Shown one piece after another: positions 25,742 to 34,618 of a DNA stretch of 62,824 nucleotides (its first letter is position 1; each line of letters opens with the position of its first letter). This DNA is from Kitasatospora griseola (GTDB lineage Bacteria > Actinomycetota > Actinomycetes > Streptomycetales > Streptomycetaceae). Under the pieces are notes generated by a model. It was not told the DNA's origin, did no database searches, and saw nothing but the letters and a program-made list of their open reading frames with translations. The position numbers and the translations under genes were made by a program. The stretch lies in the NCBI RefSeq assembly GCF_014648555.1, contig NZ_BMRI01000024.1, positions 21,772-84,595 of the forward strand, in the 5' to 3' direction.

Positions 25742-26904
25742 CCGCCACCGCCGTTGCCACGCCGGCCCGGGCCTACACCCGGCGGATCTCCCAGATCGAG
25801 CGCGGCTACCTGAACGCCAACGCCACCGGCACCCCGCAGCTGATCCAGATGGTCGTCGCGGGCGAGGGCCGGATCGACCCGGAGCGCCTCGCCGACGCGG
25901 TACGGCAGGCCACCCTCGCCAACCCCGGCCTCGCGGTCCGCCGCAAGGGCCCCAACTGGCGGGCCGAGGACGCGCTCCCGCCGATCACCGAACTGCCCGC
26001 CGACGCCGGGTTCGACCACCCGTTCTTCCACCGCGACCTGGACGTGGTGGCCGGGCCGATCTGCGAGGTCGGCCTCGCCAACGGGCCGGTGACCACCCGA
26101 CTGGTGGTCCGGGCCAGCCACATCGTCACCGACGGCCGCGGCCTGCGGTACTGGATCGAGGACCTGTTCCGCGCACTGCGCGACGAGCCCACGGTCGGAG
26201 CGGACTCCACCGTCGACGACACCCACTTCCGGACCGCCGCCGCCCCCGTCCCGGCCGCCCCCGTCCCGGCCCGGGTGGAGGGAGGCCCCGCGATCCTCGG
26301 ACAGGGGACCGCCGACGGAACGGCGCTCTGGCTGCGCCGCTCGATCGCGGCCACGCCGTCCGCCGCCACCGCCCGGATCGGCGCGGCGGTGTCCCGGCTG
26401 CTGACCGCCGACGCCGGCCGCCTGATCATCCCGGTGGACCTCCGCCGGCACGACCGCGAGGTGCGCTCCACCGCCAACCTGACTTCCCAGCTGGTGCTCG
26501 ACCTGCACCGCGAGGACCGCTGGAACCGGCTGCACAGCCAGCTGCTCGCCGCCATGCTCCGCAAGCGCGAAGTCGCCGCCCTGGACCGGGACTTCCTGCG
26601 CAACAACCCGTTCGCGAACTCGCTGCGGGAGGCCCAGGAGCTGGACGGCACCCGCTTCCCGTGCACCGCGATCCTCACCGACCACGGCCGGATCGACACC
26701 GAGCTGTTCCGCACCGCGCACTTCCGTCCCACCGACTACTGCACGCTGCCGATGCTCGTCCCGTACGCCGAGATGTTCCTCAGCACCTGCCAGCTGGGCG
26801 GCCGTACCGAAGTCACCCTGTCCTGCCGCAACCGGCCCGACGCCCGCCCGGCCGCCGAGGCCGTCCTGGACGAGGTCGAACGCGCCCTGCTCGCCGTCGA
26901 CTGA
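25738..26904 (+). CDS. Condensation/PapA-like acyltransferase
   Basis: A 388-residue protein of the CoA-dependent acyltransferase/condensation superfamily. The HHxxxDG motif is present in reduced form as SHIVTDG (His128 and Asp132 kept, first His replaced by Ser127). PapA-type enzymes transfer acyl chains from a carrier protein to an amine or alcohol. It is therefore a good candidate for the final joining of the acyl chain to an amino acid or peptide. No adenylation or carrier domain is attached, so this is not an NRPS module. Confidence 0.7.
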   Translation: MTATAVATPARAYTRRISQIERGYLNANATGTPQLIQMVVAGEGRIDPERLADAVRQATLANPGLAVRRKGPNWRAEDALPPITELPADAGFDHPFFHRDLDVVAGPICEVGLANGPVTTRLVVRASHIVTDGRGLRYWIEDLFRALRDEPTVGADSTVDDTHFRTAAAPVPAAPVPARVEGGPAILGQGTADGTALWLRRSIAATPSAATARIGAAVSRLLTADAGRLIIPVDLRRHDREVRSTANLTSQLVLDLHREDRWNRLHSQLLAAMLRKREVAALDRDFLRNNPFANSLREAQELDGTRFPCTAILTDHGRIDTELFRTAHFRPTDYCTLPMLVPYAEMFLSTCQLGGRTEVTLSCRNRPDARPAAEAVLDEVERALLAVD

Positions 26905-26944
26905 CCCGGCCACCCCTCCTCCCGCTGATGAAGGACCCGCGAAG

Positions 26945-28651
26945 ATGCCCACCAAGCAGCCCGCCCGCACCACGGTGAACGCGGCCAAGGGCAAGGCCCG
27001 CCGCACGCCGGGCCCGGCACGCAAGCCCGCCGCCAAGCCCGCTGCCGCCGCGAAGCCCACCGCCCAGAAGCCCGCCGCCCCCAAGCCCGCCAAGGCCGCC
27101 GTCGTGAAGACCGTCGAGCCGACCGCGGTGGTCGAGGAGACCGTCGCGGTCGCCGTGGCGGAGCCCGAACCCCCGTCGACGTCCGCTGCCGACAGGTCGG
27201 CCGACAAGCCGGCCGACAAGCCGGCCGACGCGCCGCCGGCCCAGGACGGCGGTCCGTCCAAGGCCGCGCTGATCACCATGGCCGTCGCCATCGCCGGCGG
27301 GTTCATCGCACTGCTGGACACCACCATCGTCAACGTCTCCATGCAGGAGACCACCGCCCGGTTCGGCGGCATCAACCAGGTGCAGTGGGTGGTGACGGCC
27401 TACCTGCTGGCGCTGGCGGCGACGATGCCCGCGACCGGCTGGCTGTCCACCCGGTTCGGCACCAAGCGGGTGTTCGCCGCGGCGGCCGCGCTGTTCGCGC
27501 TGGGCTCGCTGGGCTGCGCCGCCGCCCAGTCGCTGGACCAGCTGATCGCGGCCCGCGGCCTGTCCGGCGCGGCGGCCGGCATCCTGACCCCGGCCTCGAC
27601 GATCCTGCTGACCCGCGGCGTGCCGCGCGAGCACCTGGCCAAGGTGCAGGGCCTGAACGGCTCGGTGATGCTGATCAGCCCGCTGCTCGGCCCGACCATC
27701 GGCGGTCTGCTGGTCGCCTGGGGCGGCTGGTCGGCGGTGTACGTGGTGAACATCCCGTTCTGCGCGGTGCTGCTGTTCGCCGCCGTGCGCTGGGTCCGCA
27801 AGGACGCCCCGCCGGCCGGCAGCGCCAAGCCGCTGGACCTGCTGGGCCTGGTCTCCTCGGCGACCGCCACCGTCTCCCTGGTGCTGGCCATCCACGCGTA
27901 CGCCGAGCGCGGCGCCGAGGCGAGCGCGGCGCTGCTGGTGCCGCTCGGCCTGGCGGTGGTCGGCACGACGGTGTTCGTGGTGCGCGAGCTGAAGGCGAAG
28001 CACCCGCTGCTCGACCTGCGGCTGTTCCGCATCCCGGTGTACGCGACCGCGGTGGTGAACATCTTCTGCCTGGGCTTCGTCCTGTACTCGCCGATGATGC
28101 TGATCCCGCTGTACTTCGAGGACGCCCGCGGCGAGTCCGCGGTGACCACCGGCCTGCTGATGTCCACCGGCGGCCTGGGCGTGGTGACCGCCGCCTGGCT
28201 GTCCCGGGTGCTGCTGCGGAAGATCGGCGGCGGTGCGACGGTGCTGATCGGCATCAGCCTGACGATGATCGCGACCGTCCCGATGACCGGCCTGACCGGC
28301 GCCACCCCGTACTGGCTGATCTGCGGCAGCCTGGTGATCCGCGGTCTGGGCACCGGCCTGACCATCGTGCCGACCATGACCCGGGCGTTCCAGTCGATCC
28401 GTCAGGAGTCCATCCCGGACGCCTCCTCGCAGCTCAACCTGACCCAGCGGATCGGCGGCGCGCTGGCCATCGCGGTGGTCACGGTGGTGCTCACCGACTC
28501 CGCCCGCAGCCACCACGGCATGGTGCCGGCCGCGTTCGCGCACTCCTTCGGCTGGCTGCTCGGGGTGTACGGGGTGACGCTGCTGCCCGCGCTGGCGCTC
28601 CTCCTCGCGGACCGCCGGGAGAAGCGCCAGCAGGCCGCGCAGGCGGCCTGA
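26945..28651 (+). CDS. DHA2-family MFS exporter with Ala/Lys/Pro-rich N-terminal tail
   Basis: A 568-residue transporter with the DHA2 signature GFIALLDTTIVNVSMQ in helix 1 and enough hydrophobic segments for 14 helices. The first ~100 residues are an unusual low-complexity tail rich in Lys, Ala and Pro (KPAAKPAAAAKPTAQKPA), presumably cytoplasmic, unlike ordinary EmrB/QacA proteins. It is the last + strand gene of the operon and probably exports the product. It converges on the LuxR-type regulator gene, with 27 bases between the stops. Confidence 0.85.
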   Translation: MPTKQPARTTVNAAKGKARRTPGPARKPAAKPAAAAKPTAQKPAAPKPAKAAVVKTVEPTAVVEETVAVAVAEPEPPSTSAADRSADKPADKPADAPPAQDGGPSKAALITMAVAIAGGFIALLDTTIVNVSMQETTARFGGINQVQWVVTAYLLALAATMPATGWLSTRFGTKRVFAAAAALFALGSLGCAAAQSLDQLIAARGLSGAAAGILTPASTILLTRGVPREHLAKVQGLNGSVMLISPLLGPTIGGLLVAWGGWSAVYVVNIPFCAVLLFAAVRWVRKDAPPAGSAKPLDLLGLVSSATATVSLVLAIHAYAERGAEASAALLVPLGLAVVGTTVFVVRELKAKHPLLDLRLFRIPVYATAVVNIFCLGFVLYSPMMLIPLYFEDARGESAVTTGLLMSTGGLGVVTAAWLSRVLLRKIGGGATVLIGISLTMIATVPMTGLTGATPYWLICGSLVIRGLGTGLTIVPTMTRAFQSIRQESIPDASSQLNLTQRIGGALAIAVVTVVLTDSARSHHGMVPAAFAHSFGWLLGVYGVTLLPALALLLADRREKRQQAAQAA

Positions 28652-28678
28652 CGGAGCATCGGAGCAGGACGCCCGCGG

Positions 28679-29674
28679 TCAGCGCGTGGCGGGGAGCCAG
28701 CCGTCCTGGACGGCGTGCACCCCGGCCTCGAACCGGCTGCGGGCGTCCAGGCGTTCCATCAGGTTGGCGGCGAACCGGCGGGCCGTGCGCGGGGAGACGC
28801 CCATCCGCTTGGCGATCGCCTCGTCGGTGTGGCCCTGGGCGAGCATCTTCAGCACCGCGAGCTCGTGCGGGGGCATCTCGTTCTCGTCGCACTTGGGGGC
28901 GTCCCCGACCGGGATCGCGTCCGACCACACGCCCTCGAACAGCGCGCACAGCGCGGCCACCGTGCCGGCGCCGCGCAGCACCACCGCACCGGCCCGGGCG
29001 TCCTCGGTGTCGATCGGCAGGACCGCCTGCTGCCGGTCGAAGATGATCATGCGGATCGGGAGTTCGGGCACCGTGCGGACCTGGCCGCCCTGCAGATTCA
29101 GCCAGGTCACGTGGTCCAGGGTGGGCCGGTGGTTGCGGACGCTGTCCAGGTAGACGGTGCGCATCTGCACGCCGCGCTCCAGCAACGCCGCGTTCGGCTG
29201 CCGGCTGGCCCGCAGGTCCTCCTCGGTGTGGGCGCCGCCGGGGGCGAAGGTCGCCACCTCCTGGCGCACCGACCCGGCCAGTTCGGCCAGCCGCTCGCGG
29301 ATCATCTCCGGGCCGTTCAGCTGCTCGGACGCCGCGTCGGTGGCGGTCGGCCGGAACGCCGAGCACTCCGCGATCAGTTGGGCCGCCGCGGCCCGCGACG
29401 CCTCCACCCGCAGCTGTTGGGCGGCCAGTTCGGCCTGCTGGCGGGCCAGCAGCACCTCCATCGCGGTCTCCGGTCCGACCGCCCGGAAGCCGATGCCCTC
29501 CCGGGCCGACGGCTGGATCAGGGCCAGTTCACTGAGTCTGTCGAGTCCGGTGCGGACTCTGTCCTCGGTGAGACACAAGGCTCTGCCCAGCGCCGCCACC
29601 CCGGCCTGCGGGTCGGCGAGCATCCTGCGGTAGATGGACTCGGCCTCCGCATCGAGCCCCAGAACGTCCAGCAT
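28679..29674 (-). CDS. LuxR-type regulator with N-terminal TrmB-like domain
   Basis: A 331-residue regulator. The C-terminal ~60 residues form a LuxR/FixJ HTH (LKMLAQGHTDEAIAKRMGVSPRTARRF). Residues 1-70 look like a winged-helix TrmB-like domain (LGLDAEAESIYRRML, then EDRVRTGLDRLSELALI). This two-HTH architecture is common in Streptomyces and lacks a receiver domain, so control by phosphorylation is unlikely. The ATG at 29674 has a GGGGACC-type site upstream. It converges on the operon and may control it. Confidence 0.8.
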   Translation of the reverse strand: MLDVLGLDAEAESIYRRMLADPQAGVAALGRALCLTEDRVRTGLDRLSELALIQPSAREGIGFRAVGPETAMEVLLARQQAELAAQQLRVEASRAAAAQLIAECSAFRPTATDAASEQLNGPEMIRERLAELAGSVRQEVATFAPGGAHTEEDLRASRQPNAALLERGVQMRTVYLDSVRNHRPTLDHVTWLNLQGGQVRTVPELPIRMIIFDRQQAVLPIDTEDARAGAVVLRGAGTVAALCALFEGVWSDAIPVGDAPKCDENEMPPHELAVLKMLAQGHTDEAIAKRMGVSPRTARRFAANLMERLDARSRFEAGVHAVQDGWLPATR

Positions 29675-29702
29675 GGATCGGTCCCCGTTTCGATCAGCTT
29701 GC

Positions 29703-29735
29703 CAGTAAGGTCTACATCTTTTCCTGAGCTTACTG
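29703..29735. promoter_or_regulatory. Inverted repeat between regulator genes, possible operator
   Basis: A 7-bp inverted repeat (CAGTAAG at 29703-29709 and CTTACTG at 29729-29735, 19-base spacer) lies in an AT-richer stretch upstream of the LuxR-type gene. It could bind that regulator or the BTAD regulator. No further site was located. Confidence 0.35.
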
Positions 29736-29833
29736 ACACAGGGCAACCACACCTTGACCCCAAGATTCCACAAACATGTCAGGACAACGGCGGCCCGGAC
29801 ACGACCCGCGGAGCGTTCCGACCGGGCCCGCTC

Positions 29834-31678
29834 TCAGGCTGTCACCGCGAGTTGACCGACGGTCAGATCGACCGGCGGTCCGCTCCCGTCCGACGGCTCC
29901 GGCAGCAGCCGCGAGCAGTCCCGCACCAGGCTGTGGAACGAGAACAGCGCCGCCGCCTCCTGCCGGATCAGGTTGTTCTCGTACAGCACGTCGAGGCAGC
30001 CCTCCACCTCGTCCGCGCTCAGCCCCGTCACCGCCGCCGCCCGGTCCACGTCGAACGACCCGGCGGGCTGACGACTCATCAACAGGCTGAACCGCTGCTG
30101 CGCCCGGTCCAGGTACTGGTAGGACGCCCGCAGCAGCGCCATCAGGTCGCGGTCCGCGGTGCGCAGGCAGCGGGCCCGCCGCTCCGGGTCGGCCAGCCGG
30201 TCCACCAGGTCCGCCACCGACCACGCCGGCCGGTCCCGCAGCCGGGTCGCGGCGATCCGGATCGCCAGCGGCAGGTAGCCGCACAGCGCCGCCGCCTCCG
30301 CCGCCCGGACCGGCTCCCGTGCCACCCGGCGCTCCCCGGCCACCCGGGCGAGCAGCTCCACCGCGTCGCCCGGCGGCAGCACGTCCAGCGGCAGCGACAC
30401 CGATCCGTCCAGCGCGCTCAGCTTGCGCCGACTGGTCACCAGCACCAGGGTCTCCCCGGCGCCGGGCAGCAGCGGGCGCACCTGGGCGCTGGTCGCCGCG
30501 TCGTCCAGCACCAGCAGGCAGCGCCGGCCCGCCAGCCGGGAGCGCCACAGCGCGGAGCGCTCCTCCAGCGAGGCCGGGATCCGCTCCGGGCCCAGGCCGT
30601 CGGCGCGCAGCAGCGCGGCCAGCGCCTGGCTCGGCGGCACCGGCGGCCGGGACTCGTCGAAGCCGTCCAGGGCGGCGAAGAACTGGCCGTCCGGGAAGTC
30701 GGCGGTCACCCGGTGCGCCACCCGCACCGCGAGCGTGGTCTTGCCGACGCCGCCCATGCCGTCGATCGCCAGCATCAGCGGGGCTCCCGCCGCCCGGCGG
30801 GCCACCGCCTCCTGGAGCAGCGCCAGTTCGGCGCTGCGGCCGGTGAAGTCGGTCAGGTCGTGCGGCAGGCAGTTGGGCCGCTGCCCGGGCGCGGGGTCCT
30901 CCGCGGCTGCCGGGCGGGCCGGTGGCCGCTCCGGCGCGTCGTGCACGCCGGGCGCGTCCGCGAGGATCTCCGAGTGCAGGGCCCGCAGTTGGGGGCTCGG
31001 CTCCAGGCCGAGTTCGTCCGCCAGGAACCGGCGGCCCTCGTCGTACACCGCCAGCGCGTGCGCCTGCCGGCCGCTGCGGCACAGCGCCGTCATCAGGCTC
31101 CGCCGCAGCGAGTCGCGCAGCGGGTACTCGGCCAGTAGCGCGGTCAACTCGCCCACCAGCGAGGAAGTCTCACCGACCTTCAGGCGCAGTGCCATCAGGT
31201 CCTCCAGCGCGGTCAGCCGCTGTTCGTTCAGCTTCACCGCCGCGCTGGTCACCGCCGGGCAGTGGATGCCCGCGAAGGCGTCGCCGCGCCACAGGTCCAC
31301 CGCGGCCTGCAGCAGCCGGATCGCCTCCGGGAACCGCCCGTCCCGTTCGGCGGCCCGGGCCTCCCGGACCTTGCGGGTGAACCGGTGCGCGTCCACCGCG
31401 TCCTCCGGCACCGCGAGCCGGTACCCGACGTCCACCGTCACCAGTCGGTGCTCGCCCGCGGCCAGCACCCGTCTCAGGTCGCGGATCGCGTTGTGCACCT
31501 GCGGTCTGGCCGACGGCGGCGGGTCCTCCCACAGCTCGTCCACCAGGAAGTCCATCGGCACCACCCGGCCGACGTTCAGGAGCAGCAGCGCCAGGAGTCT
31601 CTGCTGCCGCATGCCCCGGACGTCCACCAGGACGCCGCCCTGACGCGTCTCCAGCGCGCCCAGGACCAGGTATTCCAT
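29834..31678 (-). CDS. BTAD/NB-ARC pathway regulator (AfsR-like)
   Basis: A 614-residue SARP-like activator. Residues 1-95 hold a winged OmpR-type DNA-binding domain (LLALLLLNVGRVVPMDFLVDELW), residues ~100-245 a BTAD domain, and residues 275-600 an NB-ARC ATPase with Walker A GMGGVGKT (307-314) and Walker B LLVLDD. AfsR itself ends in TPR repeats; this protein ends without a clear TPR array. It is the best candidate activator of the operon at 6.9-28.7 kb. The ATG at 31678 is used. Confidence 0.85.
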   Translation of the reverse strand: MEYLVLGALETRQGGVLVDVRGMRQQRLLALLLLNVGRVVPMDFLVDELWEDPPPSARPQVHNAIRDLRRVLAAGEHRLVTVDVGYRLAVPEDAVDAHRFTRKVREARAAERDGRFPEAIRLLQAAVDLWRGDAFAGIHCPAVTSAAVKLNEQRLTALEDLMALRLKVGETSSLVGELTALLAEYPLRDSLRRSLMTALCRSGRQAHALAVYDEGRRFLADELGLEPSPQLRALHSEILADAPGVHDAPERPPARPAAAEDPAPGQRPNCLPHDLTDFTGRSAELALLQEAVARRAAGAPLMLAIDGMGGVGKTTLAVRVAHRVTADFPDGQFFAALDGFDESRPPVPPSQALAALLRADGLGPERIPASLEERSALWRSRLAGRRCLLVLDDAATSAQVRPLLPGAGETLVLVTSRRKLSALDGSVSLPLDVLPPGDAVELLARVAGERRVAREPVRAAEAAALCGYLPLAIRIAATRLRDRPAWSVADLVDRLADPERRARCLRTADRDLMALLRASYQYLDRAQQRFSLLMSRQPAGSFDVDRAAAVTGLSADEVEGCLDVLYENNLIRQEAAALFSFHSLVRDCSRLLPEPSDGSGPPVDLTVGQLAVTA

Positions 31679-31733
31679 CGTCTTCACCCCCGTGAGTGCG
31701 ATCGGTCGGATGTGCGGTCGTCGTGCGTGGGGC

Positions 31734-31928
31734 TCAGCCGCCCCAGGTGACGTCGCCGTTCGGGGAGACGACCGGGCTCGGAGTGGCCGTCGCGACCGGC
31801 ACGACCTGGCCGGCGCCGGTGCCGTCGGCGACATTTCCGGAGTATTCCACCGACGCCGCGGAAAAGGCCAGTGCGGCGATTGCGGCGACCGAGAGAGCGA
31901 CCAACTTGGAGACACGGGTGACCAGCAC
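31734..31928 (-). CDS. Small secreted peptide
   Basis: A 64-residue ORF with a signal-peptide-like start (VSKLVALSVAAIAALAFSAA), a short mature part and a C-terminal GDVTWGG. It has a GTG start with a very good AGGAG site eight bases upstream. It precedes the BTAD/NB-ARC regulator gene in the same direction, with a 55-base gap, so it may be co-transcribed. No family is recognised. Confidence 0.55.
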   Translation of the reverse strand: MLVTRVSKLVALSVAAIAALAFSAASVEYSGNVADGTGAGQVVPVATATPSPVVSPNGDVTWGG

Positions 31929-32094
31929 GGAAATTCTCCTCGAAAGTGGTGGAATTTCCCCGGAATCGCTTTCCCGGGGTTTCGGTCGGCGTCCTCGCCG
32001 CTGCCGACACCACTACTGTGCTCCACCTGCGCCACCGTGGGAACAGTGGGCGGCTGGACGGAACATGCACTGTCCTAAGCCGTCCACGCGGCGG

Positions 32095-32397
32095 CTACTC
32101 GAAGCCCCACCAGGGCCCGGGAACCAGTGCGGCGCCTACCGCCAGCACGCCCCAGCCGGCCAGTGCGGGCTCCTTGTCCACGGCCCGCCGCACCAGTCGG
32201 GCCGCCCGCTCCTCCGCCTCCAGCAGGGTGACCGCCAGACTGAACACCCCCACGGTGACCTCGCCGGATCCGGCCGGGTGGACGCTCACGTGCTCCAGCG
32301 CGTCCCGGTCCTCCGCGTGGGAACGGATCAATTCCGCCAGGTCGGGAGGGGAATTTCGACCGACCGGCGAGCGTAGTCGCGCATGCACCAGATACAT
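32095..32397 (-). CDS. Hypothetical protein (100 aa)
   Basis: A short soluble-looking protein: LVHARLRSPV at the start, an acidic helix (LAELIRSHAEDRDALEHVS), and a second helix (LEAEERAARLVRRAVDKEPAL) ending in a hydrophobic GPWWGFE. The codon pattern is that of a real gene. It is upstream of the small secreted peptide and regulator genes on the same strand. I do not recognise the family. Confidence 0.5.
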   Translation of the reverse strand: MYLVHARLRSPVGRNSPPDLAELIRSHAEDRDALEHVSVHPAGSGEVTVGVFSLAVTLLEAEERAARLVRRAVDKEPALAGWGVLAVGAALVPGPWWGFE

Positions 32398-32510
32398 ACT
32401 CCTATCTTCGGCCCCGCCACTAGGTGCTCGAACAATTTCGTGCTGGTCGATTCATGCCATGTCATAAACCGACCAGGCCAGGCATCGGGCGAATTCGGGC
32501 ACAGCGACGA

Positions 32511-32547
32511 CAGGGCCCCGGGAGCGGCCTGCGCTCCCGGGGCCCTG
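32511..32547 (-). terminator. Terminator hairpin after the chitinase gene
   Basis: A perfect 16-bp inverted repeat (32511-32526 and 32532-32547) with a 5-base loop lies about 50 bases past the chitinase stop. The symmetrical stem could work in both directions. Confidence 0.75.
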
Positions 32548-32594
32548 CCCGGTTCACTGTCCACAGCCCTGTGGACAGGCGTCACGGTGGTGCG

Positions 32595-34307
32595 TCAGCG
32601 GCCCTGCAGTGCCTTGACGTTGTCGCCGAAGCTCCAGCCCTTCGAGCCGTCCCAGTTGATCGACCAGTCCATCAGGCCCTTCAGCTGGCCGTTGAAGGCG
32701 CTCCAGGACTGGTTGACCAGGCTGGGCGCCATGTAGCCGCCGCCCGCGCCGGGCTGGGCCGGCAGGCCCGGGACCTGCTTGTCGTACGGGACCTTGATGG
32801 TGGTGCCCTGGATGTTCAGACCGTTGTTCAGGCAGGTGGTCTGGGCGGTGAAGCCCTGGACGGTGCCGGCCGAGTAGGAGTCGCCGGAGCAGCCGTACAT
32901 CGAGCCGTTGTAGTACTGCATGTTCAGCCACCACAGTCGGCCGTTGTCGATGTACTTCTTGATGATCGGCAGGTAGGAGCCCCAGATCGAGCCGTAGGTG
33001 ACGCTGCCGCCGGTCACGTAAGCGGTCTCCGGGGCCATCGTCAGGCCGAAGCCGGCCGGCATCTGGGCCAGTACGCCGTCGATGATGCGGATCAGGTTGG
33101 ACTGCGAGGGGGACAGCGTGCCGATGCTGCCGCTGCCGGACAGGCCGGTCTCGATGTCGATGTCGATGCCGTCGAAGTTGTACTTCTTCAGGATCGGCAC
33201 GACGGTCGCCACGAACCGGTCGGCCACCGCGCTGGAGCTCAGGTCGATGCCCGCGGCGGCGCCGCCGATCGACATCAGGATGGTCGCGCCGGCCGCCTTG
33301 GCCTGGCACATCTCGGCCGGGGTGGAGACCTTGACGCCGCTGTCCATGCCGTCCTGCCACAGCACGGTGCCGTCCGACAGGATCACCGGGAACGCGGCGT
33401 TGATGACGTTGTAGCCGTGCTGCGCCATCCGGCTGTCCGTGATCGGGGTCCACCCCATGCCCGGGTGCACGCCGTTGGATGCGCCGTCCCAGTTCTCCCA
33501 GTAGCCCTGCAGCACCTTGCCGGCCGGCTTGGGCTTGGTCGGGCAGGTCGCGTCACCCGAGGTCGAGCTGGACGACGGGCTGGCCGAGGTGCTGCCCGAG
33601 GGGCTCGACGAGGCGCTGCCCGAGGGGCTCGACGAGGCGCTGCCGGACGGGCTGCTCGACGGGCTGGCCGAGGGGCTCGACGACGGGCTGCCGGACGGGC
33701 TGGTGCTCGGCGACGGGCTGCTGCCGCCGGGGCCGGAGAGCGTGAAGTCGTCCGCGTAGTAGGCGGGCTGCCCGTACCAGCCGTGCACCCAGATGGTGAC
33801 GGAGGTGGTGCTCGCGCCGGTGGTGAAGCCGACGCTGAGCTGACCGTACGAGGCGTTGCCGGCCGTCCAGGTGGACGGGGAGGTGGTCAGCCCGGTGCCG
33901 GTGGCGCCCAGGTAGACGTAGCTGCCCTGGACGTACGCGCTCAGCGTGTACTGGGAGTTGGGCTGCACGCTGATGGTCTGGCTGCACTGGGCGGTGTCCT
34001 GGCCGCTCGGGGTGGCCTGGAGCGCGGAGCTGCCCGAGTGGACGGGGCTGCCGACGACCGTGGCGCCGGAACAGGTCCAGCCGGAAAGGCCGTTCTCGAA
34101 GCCGGAGTTGGCCACCAGGTTCGTGGTGTCGGCGGCGGCCGTGACCGAGCCGGCCACGGCGAGGCCGGCGCCGACCACGGCGGCCGCGCACACCCCGGCG
34201 AGGGAGCGCTTGAGAACGCTCGGGCCGGGTTCGGGCCGCATCACCTGCACTGCGCGTTCCACGCCCGCCTGTTGCGGGCGTGACGTGCGCGGGCTCCGAC
34301 GGAACAT
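32595..34307 (-). CDS. Secreted chitinase, GH18 with N-terminal carbohydrate-binding domain
   Basis: A 570-residue secreted enzyme. After a twin-Arg/Lys-rich signal region (RSLAGVCAAAVVGAGLAVAG, then AAAD) comes a ~135-residue beta-sandwich binding module starting LVANSGFENGLSGW. A Ser/Pro/Gly repeat linker follows. The GH18 catalytic domain carries the signature DGIDIDIE with its catalytic Glu. It should hydrolyse chitin. The promoter is described at 34419. The ATG at 34307 gives a long N region; an ATG at the MRPEPGP position is a shorter alternative start. Confidence 0.88.
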   Translation of the reverse strand: MFRRSPRTSRPQQAGVERAVQVMRPEPGPSVLKRSLAGVCAAAVVGAGLAVAGSVTAAADTTNLVANSGFENGLSGWTCSGATVVGSPVHSGSSALQATPSGQDTAQCSQTISVQPNSQYTLSAYVQGSYVYLGATGTGLTTSPSTWTAGNASYGQLSVGFTTGASTTSVTIWVHGWYGQPAYYADDFTLSGPGGSSPSPSTSPSGSPSSSPSASPSSSPSGSASSSPSGSASSSPSGSTSASPSSSSTSGDATCPTKPKPAGKVLQGYWENWDGASNGVHPGMGWTPITDSRMAQHGYNVINAAFPVILSDGTVLWQDGMDSGVKVSTPAEMCQAKAAGATILMSIGGAAAGIDLSSSAVADRFVATVVPILKKYNFDGIDIDIETGLSGSGSIGTLSPSQSNLIRIIDGVLAQMPAGFGLTMAPETAYVTGGSVTYGSIWGSYLPIIKKYIDNGRLWWLNMQYYNGSMYGCSGDSYSAGTVQGFTAQTTCLNNGLNIQGTTIKVPYDKQVPGLPAQPGAGGGYMAPSLVNQSWSAFNGQLKGLMDWSINWDGSKGWSFGDNVKALQGR

Positions 34308-34418
34308 GTGGTGCTCCCTTCCCGCCGAGCGCCATGGGCATGGGTGTGGCCATGCTGCGTGGGGGCGTGACGCCAGGCTCTGGGTGAGGTGGGGGACATG
34401 TGGGGCTGTGCCGACCGG

Positions 34419-34447
34419 ATCGTAAAAGCGCTGGCAGAGCCCGTCAA
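34419..34447 (-). promoter_or_regulatory. Chitinase promoter (-35 TTGACG, -10 TACGAT)
   Basis: Reading toward the chitinase gene, TTGACG (34447-34442) and TACGAT (34424-34419) are 17 bases apart, a good vegetative-type promoter. The DasR-like direct repeat lies immediately upstream of the -35 box. Confidence 0.7.
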
Positions 34448-34449
34448 TA

Positions 34450-34482
34450 GGTCTGGACCAAAGGCAAGGGTGGTCTGGACCA
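34450..34482. promoter_or_regulatory. Direct repeat of a DasR-type (dre/chi) operator
   Basis: Two near-identical imperfect palindromes, GGTCTGGACCA at 34450-34460 and TGGTCTGGACCA at 34471-34482, are spaced about two helical turns apart. This is the known 12-bp direct repeat of Streptomyces chitinase promoters and matches the DasR core TGGTCTAGACCA. It predicts induction by chitin products and repression by glucose. Confidence 0.8.
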
Positions 34483-34618
34483 TCAGCGAGGGACGGCCGG
34501 CCGGCCGGGCCGCGCGGCCCCGAAGTCCCGCCCCACGTAGGCAGGGTGGACACTGGCCTGGGCGCCCACCCGGCACCCCGACGCGCCGCACCCCGCCGGT
34601 CGCGGCCCGGCACACCGA

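Noticed and set aside
25738..26904. NRPS condensation module
   Set aside because: The protein is a single acyltransferase-fold domain; there is no adenylation or thiolation domain attached.
33553..33740. Direct-repeat array (possible CRISPR or VNTR)
   Set aside because: These are codon-level Ser/Pro/Gly repeats of the chitinase linker, without spacers.
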